A stretch of DNA of 21,074 bases, taken from positions 1-21,074 of the forward strand of contig CAYJLO010000048.1 in assembly GCA_964370835.1 (NCBI GenBank), read 5' to 3'. Shown here piece after piece: positions 14,254 through 21,074 of the stretch (position 1 is the stretch's first letter; each line of letters begins with the position of its first letter). The notes under the pieces are model-generated. The model saw only the letters and a program-made list of their open reading frames with translations, did not search any database and was not told the DNA's origin. Made by a program: the position numbers and the translations under genes. Source of the stretch: CAYJAD01 sp964370835. GTDB taxonomy: Bacteria; Desulfobacterota; Desulfovibrionia; Desulfovibrionales; Desulfovibrionaceae.

Positions 14254-15357
14254 TTATCCTCCGATGGAAACCATTTTCTTTTGAGCCACGGCATTGGCAT
14301 TGCGTGCTTTAAGGAGGGCTTCTCCCAAGGGTTTATCCTTAATGGCTTTTTCAAAAATTTTACAGATTTCTTGCTCGAGGCATGCTTGTCTTTGTGCTTC
14401 ATCTGTATGCGAGCAGATGCTTTCGTTGCGTAAAAGACCGCGTAAATCGTGCTCAGAGTCGGCAAAAAGACAGGTGCGCAATTGCCCATCGGACGTGACA
14501 CGCAATCTATTACACGAATGGCAAAAGTGGTTGGACATGGCAGAAATAATGCCAAGGCGTCCAAGGCCACCCTCGATGCTGAACATGCGTGCAGGCCCTT
14601 GATGTCTTGTCTTTTGCGCCTCTGGTGGCACGGGTGAATTGTCAGCGCGTTGTATGGGCTTTTTCTTGGAAAAGTCTATGGCATGTAAAGTGGCAAATTG
14701 ACTTGCTGTGTCTAAAATTTCGTCAGCCGGCAAGTATACATCTTCACTCCATACGGTTTCTGCGCCCATGGGCATGAACTCAATGAAACGCACGTCAACG
14801 CGATTGTCCGTGGCAAAGCGCACAAAGTGCTCCATCTCCACATCACTGATGCCGCGCATGGCAACGGCATTGATTTTCACACGAATATTGGCTTGCTGCA
14901 AAGCCTGTATGGTGAGTAGCACTTCATCCAGCAAGTCTTTGCCTGTGATGCGGGCAAAGGTTTCTTTGTGAAAAGAGTCTAGGGAGATGTTTATGGCGCG
15001 AATGCCCAGCTCCTTGAGTTTAGGCACATGGGGGCGCACCAAGGTGGCATTGGTGGTAATGCGCAAATCCACCTGCGGAAAATTCTGACGCAAGGAGGCC
15101 AGAAAATCCATAAAGCCCCTACGAATGAAGGGCTCACCGCCGGTGAGGCGGATTTTTTGTATACCCATACGCACGGATGCCGACACAATGGTCAGCATCT
15201 CTTCATAGCGTAAAATGGAAGCATGGGGGATGAAGTTATCTTCCACACCACTGCGGCAGTACGTACATCGAAAATTACAATGATCCGTCACAGAAAGGCG
15301 TAAATAGCGGGCCACCCGCCCATGTTCATCAGAAAGTAAGGCTTTATTCACGTTCAT
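14254..15357 (-). CDS. moaA: GTP 3',8-cyclase MoaA (molybdopterin biosynthesis)
   Basis: Radical SAM enzyme for the first step of molybdenum (or tungsten) cofactor synthesis. In the 367-residue form, the N-terminal cluster is C27, C31, C34 (CNFRCTYC) and the C-terminal cluster C279, C282, C296 (CHSCNRL, then RTCLF). The protein ends in IGG, the family's GG tail. The ATG at 15357 is chosen because MNVNKALLSDEHGR leads straight into the conserved RYLRLSVTDHC; an in-frame ATG at 15435 would add residues read from another gene's frame. No strong ribosome binding site is seen, and the start overlaps the previous gene by 14 bases, so translation is probably coupled. Confidence 0.93.
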   Translation of the reverse strand: MNVNKALLSDEHGRVARYLRLSVTDHCNFRCTYCRSGVEDNFIPHASILRYEEMLTIVSASVRMGIQKIRLTGGEPFIRRGFMDFLASLRQNFPQVDLRITTNATLVRPHVPKLKELGIRAINISLDSFHKETFARITGKDLLDEVLLTIQALQQANIRVKINAVAMRGISDVEMEHFVRFATDNRVDVRFIEFMPMGAETVWSEDVYLPADEILDTASQFATLHAIDFSKKKPIQRADNSPVPPEAQKTRHQGPARMFSIEGGLGRLGIISAMSNHFCHSCNRLRVTSDGQLRTCLFADSEHDLRGLLRNESICSHTDEAQRQACLEQEICKIFEKAIKDKPLGEALLKARNANAVAQKKMVSIGG

Positions 15358-15898
15358 ATCCGGGAAGCAAGAGGGAGGATGCGCCCGATTGGCCTTGGCC
15401 TTTGGGGCAATCTTTTTGTAAATAGCAAATTTCACAGGCGCCTTTGAAGGGATAGTGCGTTACCACCGCAAAGCGACGTGTAAGGCTTGGGCCATCATCT
15501 TTATAGGGCATGCCAAGTTCTTCCAAAGCGGCGCGCAAGGTGTCGGTGGGGCGCGGTGCAGGGGCACAGCCGGCGCTTTCCACATCGGGTAAAAGGTCAT
15601 GCACGGCGGCCATGCATAGGGTTTGGGCCAAGGCATTGTCAGAATAGGCTTGAGAGGGGGAATCTGCCCAAGCTTCGTCAATGGTTTCTTCCACCGATTC
15701 AGGCAACCAAGTGACAAGATATTTGACTTTTCCCGTGTCCACGGTATAGATGTTAAGCTCATCTCTCCATGTTTCCCAAAGGTTCATGAGGCGTTCAAAC
15801 ATTTGCCCGCCAATGCGAGTCTCTTGGCTATTGCGCATGATAAGCTCTAAATCAAAATAGGGATTTGCGCTTATTTTTTCTAAGGTATAACTATTCAT
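15344..15898 (-). CDS. Conserved-looking protein of unknown function with C-terminal CxxC-x5-C
   Basis: I do not recognise this 184-residue protein. It looks soluble, with no signal peptide or membrane segment. Near the end is CEICYLQKDC (C155, C158, C164), a spacing that could bind zinc or part of an iron-sulfur cluster, plus C95 and C111. AGGAAACC precedes the ATG. Its 3' end overlaps moaA by 14 bases, so it heads the moaA-ruvA-ruvB run and is translated with moaA. The overlap suggests, but does not prove, a role near cofactor synthesis. Confidence 0.75.
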   Translation of the reverse strand: MNSYTLEKISANPYFDLELIMRNSQETRIGGQMFERLMNLWETWRDELNIYTVDTGKVKYLVTWLPESVEETIDEAWADSPSQAYSDNALAQTLCMAAVHDLLPDVESAGCAPAPRPTDTLRAALEELGMPYKDDGPSLTRRFAVVTHYPFKGACEICYLQKDCPKGQGQSGASSLLLPGYERE

Positions 15899-16086
15899 GG
15901 TTTCCTAAAAATTCCTTCTAAAGATATTGTCTATGCCGCGTTGCGGACTTATGTATAGGTAAGGGCAAACGCTTTTTTGGCAAGCCTTTGGCGAAACAAA
16001 AGATGTCTGGCCTTGGGGTCCCTTCCCTTTTGGCGTATATGGGGGCTTACGTCAAGAAAAGATGGAAGTATAGAGGCATAAAAAAG

Positions 16087-16113
16087 AATCAAGCTTGGAA
16101 TTAAGACTTGATT
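16087..16113. promoter_or_regulatory. Inverted repeat upstream of the small-protein/miaB run
   Basis: AATCAAG 16087-16093 and CTTGATT 16107-16113 are perfect arms with a 13-base spacer, 42 bases before the first gene. It overlaps the palindrome CAAGCTTG. It may be an operator; there is no T-tract. Confidence 0.35.
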
Positions 16114-16154
16114 AAACCTGTAGTCTTCCGTATTTCCCAAGGAGAGAAAAGACT

Positions 16155-16409
16155 ATGCCAACTCGTGAACAAGTATACTCCATAGAAGCTAGAATCAATC
16201 CGCTGGTGCAAATGATTTATGTGAAGCCTCCGTATACGGCGCACCTAGACGATGCACGCTTGCTTTCTGCTGACTCCGCGCAAGCCACGCAAAAAACACT
16301 GGCCCGCGAAGAAGCCTTGCATGCCGATATGCGTCAGCGTTCCCCTTTTTTGCAGGAAATCCCCATGCCAGAACAGAGCACGGGACATTTGGTAAGTCTT
16401 AAAAGCTAA
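16155..16409 (+). CDS. Small protein of unknown function (84 residues)
   Basis: The ATG is preceded by AAGGAGAG at 16139-16146, a strong ribosome binding site, which is the best evidence that this is a gene. The product is hydrophilic, has no cysteine, signal peptide or membrane segment, and I recognise no domain. It is followed after 18 bases by another small gene and then miaB, all on the plus strand, so it is probably the first gene of that operon. Confidence 0.65.
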   Translation: MPTREQVYSIEARINPLVQMIYVKPPYTAHLDDARLLSADSAQATQKTLAREEALHADMRQRSPFLQEIPMPEQSTGHLVSLKS

Positions 16410-16427
16410 GTTTTTCAAGGAAGATAT

Positions 16428-16802
16428 ATGACACATGATAGACATTTTCCTACGCGTATACGTTATGAATATGCTGAAGATGAAAAAATACAATTACAAA
16501 CGGCCCATGGCGTGTGGGGCGGCGTGAATCCTCATGGCGAAATTGAGCTGAATTTTTATACAGAAAGCGACAAAGCCCCCACCTTTTCTGAACGCATGGT
16601 GGCCGAGGACGGCACCCTTGGGCCGGAAATGGGTCCGGACGATGACGAAACACGTATCATTAAACGTACCATTCACACTAAGCTTCTTTTAAACTACCGC
16701 ACGGCCCACGCCGTGCTGGAATGGCTAGAAGAGAAAATTGACAGCCTCGAAATGGATGAAAATGCGCTTTTCATGAATGACGACACAGGGATAGAGCAAT
16801 AA
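16428..16802 (+). CDS. Acidic protein of unknown function (124 residues)
   Basis: AAGGAAG precedes the ATG. The protein is acidic with a beta-rich middle (VWGGVNPHGEIELNFYTE) and a helical end (AHAVLEWLEEKIDSLE). The pattern of a strand-rich half followed by an alanine/leucine helix recalls DUF3467-type proteins, but the match is too weak to name. The stop is directly followed by the miaB ATG with no gap, so the two are translated together. Confidence 0.72.
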   Translation: MTHDRHFPTRIRYEYAEDEKIQLQTAHGVWGGVNPHGEIELNFYTESDKAPTFSERMVAEDGTLGPEMGPDDDETRIIKRTIHTKLLLNYRTAHAVLEWLEEKIDSLEMDENALFMNDDTGIEQ

Positions 16803-18158
16803 ATGCAACAAACTTTCCATATATTAACTTTTGGTTGCCAAATGAATTTTAACGATTCAGCTTGGCTTGAACGCGCTTTAACACAGCGCGGTTTTGTGAA
16901 AACAGAACTTCAAGACGCCACGGTGGTCATTGTGAATACCTGTTCTGTGCGAGAAAAGCCTGAACAAAAAGTGTATAATACTTTGCGCAAAATTCGTCAT
17001 GAAACACGAAACACCAAGGGCGCCTTTGCTGTGGTGGCCGGTTGCGTGGCTCAGCAAATTGGTGCAGGCTTTTTTGAAAAATTTGAGCAAGTGCGCCTCG
17101 TGTGCGGCGGCGATGGCATGAAGGATATTCCCTCTTCGGTGGAAAAACTTTTTGCTGCGCCGGGATTGCGTATTTCCTTGGTGGATTTTTCTGAAACTTA
17201 CCCTGAAAGAGATGCCGCCCTTGGCGCGGGCCTTGAAGCTTCCCCCATTTCCTATGTGAATATCATGCAAGGTTGCGACAATTATTGCGCCTATTGCATT
17301 GTACCCTATACTCGTGGGCCGCAAAAATCGCGTTCCACCGAGGCTGTGCTTGAAGAATGCCAAAGCCTCATTGCGCATGGCACGCGGGAAATTTGTTTGC
17401 TTGGGCAAAATGTGAACTCCTTTGGGCAAGATAGCTCCGGAGATGGCGTGAGCTTTGCCGAGCTTTTACATAAGATTGCCGTGCTGCCGGGGCTTGAGCG
17501 CTTACGTTTCATGACACCGCACCCCAAGGATTTTTCTCCGGAAGTGATACGCGCCTTTGGCGAGCTTGAAACTTTATGTCCCCATGTGCATTTACCTTTG
17601 CAAGCCGGCTCCGATGCTGTGCTTCAGCAAATGGGACGTAAATACGACACGGAACGCTTTTTATACTTGGTGGAAGAAATGCGTAAAGTGCGCCCTGACA
17701 TGAGCTTTTCTTCGGATATTATTGTGGGCTTTCCCGGCGAAAGCGAAGCGGACTTTGTACAGACTGTGGAGATGCTGGAAAAAGTTGATTTTCGCGCCAC
17801 ATTTTCCTTTTGCTATTCGGACAGGCCCGGCACCAAGGCTTCGGAACTTCCTATAAAAGTGGAGCAAGAGGTCATGCTTGAGCGATTGCACCGATTACAA
17901 GCCAAGCAAGATGAGCTCACAGCCGCATGGCTTAAAAAGCGCGAAGGGCAGAGCACGGTCTTGCTTTTGGAAGACATGAGCAAAAAATCTGAAAGCAGTG
18001 AAGGGCAGGTGTTTTGGCAAGGACGTGACCCACATGGCGTCACGGTGAATGTTTCCTTGCCGGAAGGGCTTGGCAAAAGTGGCCTCATGCTTCCGGTACA
18101 TATTGTAAAAGCCAAAAGGCATACCCTTGTGGCTGAACAGGCAGGTGAAGCATGGTAA
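16803..18158 (+). CDS. miaB: tRNA-2-methylthio-N6-dimethylallyladenosine synthase MiaB
   Basis: MiaB adds a methylthio group to i6A37 of tRNAs reading UNN codons. The 451-residue protein has the UPF0004 cluster cysteines C12, C47 and C81, the radical SAM cysteines C158, C162 and C165 (CDNYCAYC), and a C-terminal TRAM-like domain (about 380-445). The opening FHILTFGCQMN is the MiaB form rather than that of RimO. AGGGATAGAG lies upstream at the end of the previous gene. The stop overlaps the following DUF151 gene by seven bases. MiaB needs MiaA first; miaA is not in the window. Confidence 0.95.
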   Translation: MQQTFHILTFGCQMNFNDSAWLERALTQRGFVKTELQDATVVIVNTCSVREKPEQKVYNTLRKIRHETRNTKGAFAVVAGCVAQQIGAGFFEKFEQVRLVCGGDGMKDIPSSVEKLFAAPGLRISLVDFSETYPERDAALGAGLEASPISYVNIMQGCDNYCAYCIVPYTRGPQKSRSTEAVLEECQSLIAHGTREICLLGQNVNSFGQDSSGDGVSFAELLHKIAVLPGLERLRFMTPHPKDFSPEVIRAFGELETLCPHVHLPLQAGSDAVLQQMGRKYDTERFLYLVEEMRKVRPDMSFSSDIIVGFPGESEADFVQTVEMLEKVDFRATFSFCYSDRPGTKASELPIKVEQEVMLERLHRLQAKQDELTAAWLKKREGQSTVLLLEDMSKKSESSEGQVFWQGRDPHGVTVNVSLPEGLGKSGLMLPVHIVKAKRHTLVAEQAGEAW

Positions 18159-18859
18159 GAATGCGTATTGTTGGATTAAGCATGGATGGTACAACCAAAA
18201 ATCCCCTGTTGCTTTTGCAAGAAGAGTATGGAGATAATCGTATTTTGCCCATTTGGATTGGTTCCATGGAGGCCATGAGTATTTCTCTTGCTTTGGGCGG
18301 CAAGCATTTGCCACGCCCTGTAACGCATGACTTGATCTTGGACATGGTGAAAACTTTGGGGGGAACCATTAGATCCATAGAGATTAACGATTTTGATAAG
18401 GGTACTTTTTACACACATATAGTGATACTTCATGGGGAAGATTTGGAAAGAGTGGATTGTCGCCCCTCCGATGGAATCGCTTTGGCGGTAAAGCTGAATA
18501 TGCCCATATATATACGCCCTGATGCGCTGGAAGCTGCCATTGATGCTGAACAAAATCCGGATGCGGCGTCTCTTCAAGCCTTTAGAGAGCATGGAAACGC
18601 CACCATTGTGCAGCAAGAAAAGCCTGTAGTTGTGTCGCAAGAAAAGCCTACAGTTGTACAACAAGAAAAGCCCACAATTGTACAACAACAAGAAGCTCCG
18701 GCCAAGAAAAGAAGCCCGCGTATACAGCATATAACCATGACAGTGCAGCCCAAAGCCCATGTGAAGACACTCATAAATGGCACGAGCGAAGGCGAAGAAG
18801 ATGCGGATTTTGAAAAATTACTCAAAAGTCTGGAGCCAGCTTCCAATACACGCATGTAG
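18152..18859 (+). CDS. DUF151 bifunctional-nuclease-family protein with repeat tail
   Basis: Residues 1-135 match the DUF151/BFN fold: RIVGLSMDGTTKNPLLLLQE, LPIWIGSMEAMSISLAL and RPSDGIALAVKLNMPIYI are its characteristic stretches. Members have been reported as RNase/DNase enzymes; the activity here is inference. A C-terminal extension of about 95 residues is unusual: residues 153-176 carry three eight-residue repeats (VQQEKPVV-like), followed by a basic stretch and an acidic end. AGGTG precedes the ATG at 18152, which lies inside the miaB stop region; an ATG three codons later (18161) is also possible. A terminator closes the unit at 18908-18940. Confidence 0.87.
   Translation: MVRMRIVGLSMDGTTKNPLLLLQEEYGDNRILPIWIGSMEAMSISLALGGKHLPRPVTHDLILDMVKTLGGTIRSIEINDFDKGTFYTHIVILHGEDLERVDCRPSDGIALAVKLNMPIYIRPDALEAAIDAEQNPDAASLQAFREHGNATIVQQEKPVVVSQEKPTVVQQEKPTIVQQQEAPAKKRSPRIQHITMTVQPKAHVKTLINGTSEGEEDADFEKLLKSLEPASNTRM
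18608..18679 (+). repeat. 24-base tandem repeat within the DUF151 gene
   Basis: Three consecutive 24-base units (18608, 18632, 18656), each encoding V-x-Q-E-K-P plus two residues, with a partial fourth unit. The unit length is a multiple of three, so copy number can change without breaking the frame. Confidence 0.8.
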
Positions 18860-18907
18860 TGTTTATACGATTTTCTGGTGATTTTCTAGAAAATAAAAAC
18901 CAATATT

Positions 18908-18940
18908 TAGGGTGGATATGTATTTCCACCCTATTTTTTT
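18908..18940 (+). terminator. Rho-independent terminator after the DUF151 gene
   Basis: TAGGGTGG 18908-18915 pairs with CCACCCTA 18926-18933 around a ten-base loop, followed by seven T residues. A 14-base palindrome (ATTTTCTAGAAAAT, 18881-18894) precedes it. Confidence 0.85.
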
Positions 18941-18953
18941 GCTTTGCGCACTC

Positions 18954-18980
18954 TAAAGAAAATAGTTTAAGGGGCGATAT
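18954..18980 (+). promoter_or_regulatory. Candidate sigma-28 (FliA) promoter
   Basis: TAAA (18954-18957, followed by G), 15-base spacer, then GGCGATAT (18973-18980), against the sigma-28 consensus TAAA-N15-GCCGATAA: four of four and six of eight matches with exact spacing. Transcription would start near 18987, about 34 bases before the zinc-ribbon gene. It follows a strong terminator, where a new promoter is needed. Confidence 0.5.
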
Positions 18981-19020
18981 ATTTAGCAAGATGTACAGTA
19001 TTTTTACGATGGAAAACAAC

Positions 19021-19437
19021 ATGCAAGATTACGAGCGATTTCAAAAAATACACGACTTTTTACAACAAGGTAAGATGGATTTGGCCTTGCGCTTGCTCAT
19101 GCAGGTGCAGGCAGATACCATTGCCTTGCAAGATCGTGTGGATATCTTAGACGCTCGCATTCAAGAATTTGAAGACATTTTGTTTCTGTCTAAAGCCTTA
19201 TACTTTGATAATGAATTTTATTGGTTACGCAATGATGGGCAGGCTCAAGGGCCTTTTTGTCCCCATTGCTACCAAGGGGATGGCACGCTTTTTCGCTTGC
19301 GTCTACAGGAAAACGCCTTATATTGTGGGTGTTGCTCTTCTGTATATGCTTTCGATGCAGAGGCTGTAGGGCAAAGCAGTCATTTGTCCAAACCTCGCTC
19401 AGCCACGCTTATTCCCTTTAAGGTAAGGAAATGCTGA
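19021..19437 (+). CDS. Coiled-coil protein with C-terminal zinc ribbon
   Basis: The product (138 residues from this start) has a helical N-terminal half with coiled-coil character (about 1-60, QVQADTIALQDRVDILDARI) and a zinc-ribbon-like half: CPHC (C80, C83) and C102-x2-C105 (with C104 between), a likely zinc site. No family name is recognised. Starts at 19009 and 18991 are in frame; 19021 is chosen because GGAAAA lies about eight bases upstream, while the earlier ATGs lack a clear site. A much longer reading back to 18859 would pass through the upstream terminator. It lies one base from the receiver-TPR gene and probably acts with it. Confidence 0.72.
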   Translation: MQDYERFQKIHDFLQQGKMDLALRLLMQVQADTIALQDRVDILDARIQEFEDILFLSKALYFDNEFYWLRNDGQAQGPFCPHCYQGDGTLFRLRLQENALYCGCCSSVYAFDAEAVGQSSHLSKPRSATLIPFKVRKC

Positions 19438-19438
19438 T

Positions 19439-21074
19439 ATGCCTCCACATACCCTTACGCCTCCTGTGCAAACAAGTGCAGGGGACGAACAGGTTGATAA
19501 TGCCGCCCCATCTCAGGGCGTAGCGCACCCCCCGCGTCCTTTGGGCGGGGTGTTTTCTCCTGCGGCGCAATACCCCGGCATGCCCTATGCCAAGGTATTA
19601 TCCACCAGCAAAGACCTTCCCTATAAGCCAGACCCCAAAGAGGAAAAGCTAACCGCATCCAGTAAAACTTTTGTTCAAACTAAGGCGGTTATGCAAACCA
19701 TGAAAAACCATTCCTATACCAACGCCTTACTCTTGGTGGAGGTGGATGATCAGTCGCGCATGGATAAAAAAATCTTACGCGATGTGGGCGTGGGGCAGGT
19801 TCAAGTGCTCACCTCCGGCATGCTTGCGGCGCGCTTTTTAGCCATGCAAATGGAAAGAGATGCAGAAAATGCTGAGGGCGTGGATATTATTTTTTGCCAT
19901 CCACGGCTGGAAGATATGGCAGCCATGCAGTGGCTTGAGCTCATACGCCAGCACCCTAAACTCGCCGCCATTCCGGTGGTTGTTATCACAGGAAATAGCG
20001 AAGAAGCAGAAATTTTAGGCACCATGGAGGGCGGTTTTGATGGTTTACTTTTGCGCCCGTATGCCATTGATGATGCACGTCGTTTATTGGGAGAGGTGCA
20101 GGCGTCTTTCGCTGTACAACAGCCGCAGGACGCATCTCAATTGCCGAGGCAACAGGTGGAATTTAGCACCATTTTGAAGCAATTGGAAAGCTATCAAGGG
20201 GAAGGCGCCAAGGCGGAGATGAATTTTCGTGAGGGGCTTCGCCATTTGAAGGAAAAATCTTGGGATGTGGCCATTCAGGCACTCACCAAGGCTTTGTATC
20301 ACAAAGATGTGAAGGGTGAAGCTGAATATGCTTTAGCTGCTGCATGGCAGGGTAAGAAGCATCGTGAAAAGCAAATCTACTATTTGAGTGAAGCTTGCAC
20401 CACCTTTGTTCGCACACAAAAATGGGCCAGAGCTCGCCTTGCCTATACGCAATTGCTTCGAGTCTTCCCCACGGCGGAAAACCCCTTTCTTCGTTTGGCA
20501 GAAAATCATCTTCGTTCTGCCTCATATAAAGAAGCCGCTGGCGCTTTGGTGCTGGGTTTAAGCCTTGGCAATGCTGAGCATGCCGTGACGCGTGTGGCCA
20601 GAGCATGTCTTTTTACGGAAAATCCTCCCTTCACCTTGGCTCAAATTCAAAAAGCTTTTACCCCAGAAGAACTGCAAGCCCTCGTGAAAGCCCTGCCGGC
20701 GGAAATGGAGCGGCTGAGCCAAGAACATACGGCAAATATGCAGCAATATCGTGAAGAATATGCCTCTTTGCAAGCTCAAGCCAGAGCCATGCCCCTGCAA
20801 GATTCGGTACTTAACTTACAAAAAAAGCAAGCCACTCAAGAAAAAGCCGCGTATGATCCCTCCTCCTATACAGGACATGCAGGGGATGTGAGCGGAGCCA
20901 TTCCCGGCATGCCCACGCTCATTGACGAGCAAAAAAGCTATGAAGATTTGCCCACGGATAAGAATACAGTTCTTGAGCCCTTGGGTGAAGAAAATCAGGG
21001 TGTAGAGCTTTTTTCTGCCTTTCCGCGTCTCAATGAAATGGCCACGGTGGTGAAGGTTACGTGGAATCTCATGA
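19439..21074 (+). CDS. Degenerate receiver domain-TPR protein (3' end outside the window)
   Basis: Open to the window edge, at least 545 residues. A proline-rich N-terminal region (1-90) precedes a receiver-like domain (about 95-218): VEVDD near its start (D103, D104), DIIFCHPRLEDM and VVVITGNSEE, then LLLRPY. The phosphoacceptor aspartate aligns with H154 and the conserved lysine with R206, whereas the threonine (T184) is kept; phosphorylation by the usual route is unlikely. TPR-like helical pairs follow (about 235-350), then a long coiled and disordered region. AAGGAAA lies at the correct distance before the ATG. It begins two bases after the zinc-ribbon gene stop, in the same transcript. 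Confidence 0.8.
   Translation, partial: MPPHTLTPPVQTSAGDEQVDNAAPSQGVAHPPRPLGGVFSPAAQYPGMPYAKVLSTSKDLPYKPDPKEEKLTASSKTFVQTKAVMQTMKNHSYTNALLLVEVDDQSRMDKKILRDVGVGQVQVLTSGMLAARFLAMQMERDAENAEGVDIIFCHPRLEDMAAMQWLELIRQHPKLAAIPVVVITGNSEEAEILGTMEGGFDGLLLRPYAIDDARRLLGEVQASFAVQQPQDASQLPRQQVEFSTILKQLESYQGEGAKAEMNFREGLRHLKEKSWDVAIQALTKALYHKDVKGEAEYALAAAWQGKKHREKQIYYLSEACTTFVRTQKWARARLAYTQLLRVFPTAENPFLRLAENHLRSASYKEAAGALVLGLSLGNAEHAVTRVARACLFTENPPFTLAQIQKAFTPEELQALVKALPAEMERLSQEHTANMQQYREEYASLQAQARAMPLQDSVLNLQKKQATQEKAAYDPSSYTGHAGDVSGAIPGMPTLIDEQKSYEDLPTDKNTVLEPLGEENQGVELFSAFPRLNEMATVVKVTWNLM

Noticed and set aside
16108..16136. TTGATT-N17-TATTTC as a promoter for the small-protein/miaB run
   Set aside because: Spacing is good, but the predicted transcription start would fall inside the ribosome binding site of the first gene.
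15949..16140. 63-codon minus-strand frame upstream of the Cys-motif gene
   Set aside because: No ribosome binding site, unlikely composition, and it overlaps the inverted repeat and upstream region of the plus-strand operon.
16878..17429. 183-codon open frame opposite miaB
   Set aside because: Antisense of strongly conserved miaB residues including the cluster cysteines; no family match.

Overview
The window looks like chromosomal housekeeping DNA from a Gram-negative anaerobe, most likely of the Desulfovibrionaceae (Desulfovibrio/Lawsonia/Halodesulfovibrio side). Reasons: the wording of DnaA, HflK/HflC, MiaB, ThyX and the YgiQ-SlyX-NadD run, the CI/S24-type regulator beside hflKC, and G-rich palindromic intergenic repeats. 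The species assignment is inference from protein style and moderate base composition. I see no rRNA, tRNA, CRISPR array, transposase or phage structural gene.

Layout. 1-120: tail and terminator of an upstream gene. 122-618: gene-free, with hairpins and a G-rich palindromic repeat. 619-2122 (minus): HD-domain phosphohydrolase and D-Ala-D-Ala ligase, overlapping. 2123-2727: divergent intergenic region dense in inverted repeats, with promoters in both directions, a perfect DnaA box and A-tracts; a candidate origin/control region. 2728-4200 (plus): a DnaA-family protein whose AAA+ arginine-finger motif is degenerate. 4310-8532 (minus): EF-hand secreted protein, YgiQ radical-SAM protein, SlyX, NadD, and a TPR protein with an acidic tail. 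8713-11476 (plus): hflK-hflC and a CI-like regulator lacking the S24 catalytic serine. 11477-11747: two near-identical terminator hairpins flanking a second copy of the G-rich repeat. 11748-12479 (minus): thyX. 12638-15898 (minus): a tightly packed run of an unknown Cys-motif protein, moaA, ruvA and ruvB. 16155-18859 (plus): two small unknown proteins, miaB and a DUF151 bifunctional-nuclease family protein with an eight-residue repeat tail. 18954-21074 (plus): a sigma-28-like promoter, a coiled-coil/zinc-ribbon protein and a degenerate receiver-TPR protein running off the window.

How the parts fit. Most genes serve core processes: replication initiation, Holliday-junction processing (RuvAB), dTMP synthesis (ThyX), NAD synthesis (NadD), molybdopterin synthesis (MoaA), tRNA modification (MiaB), peptidoglycan precursors (Ddl) and membrane proteolysis control (HflKC). 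The less ordinary content consists of three proteins that keep a regulatory fold but have lost key residues (DnaA box VII, the S24 serine, the receiver aspartate), the inverted-repeat-rich dnaA/ddl intergenic region, and the paired terminator-repeat-hairpin architecture at two loci. I do not see a clearly new multi-gene system.
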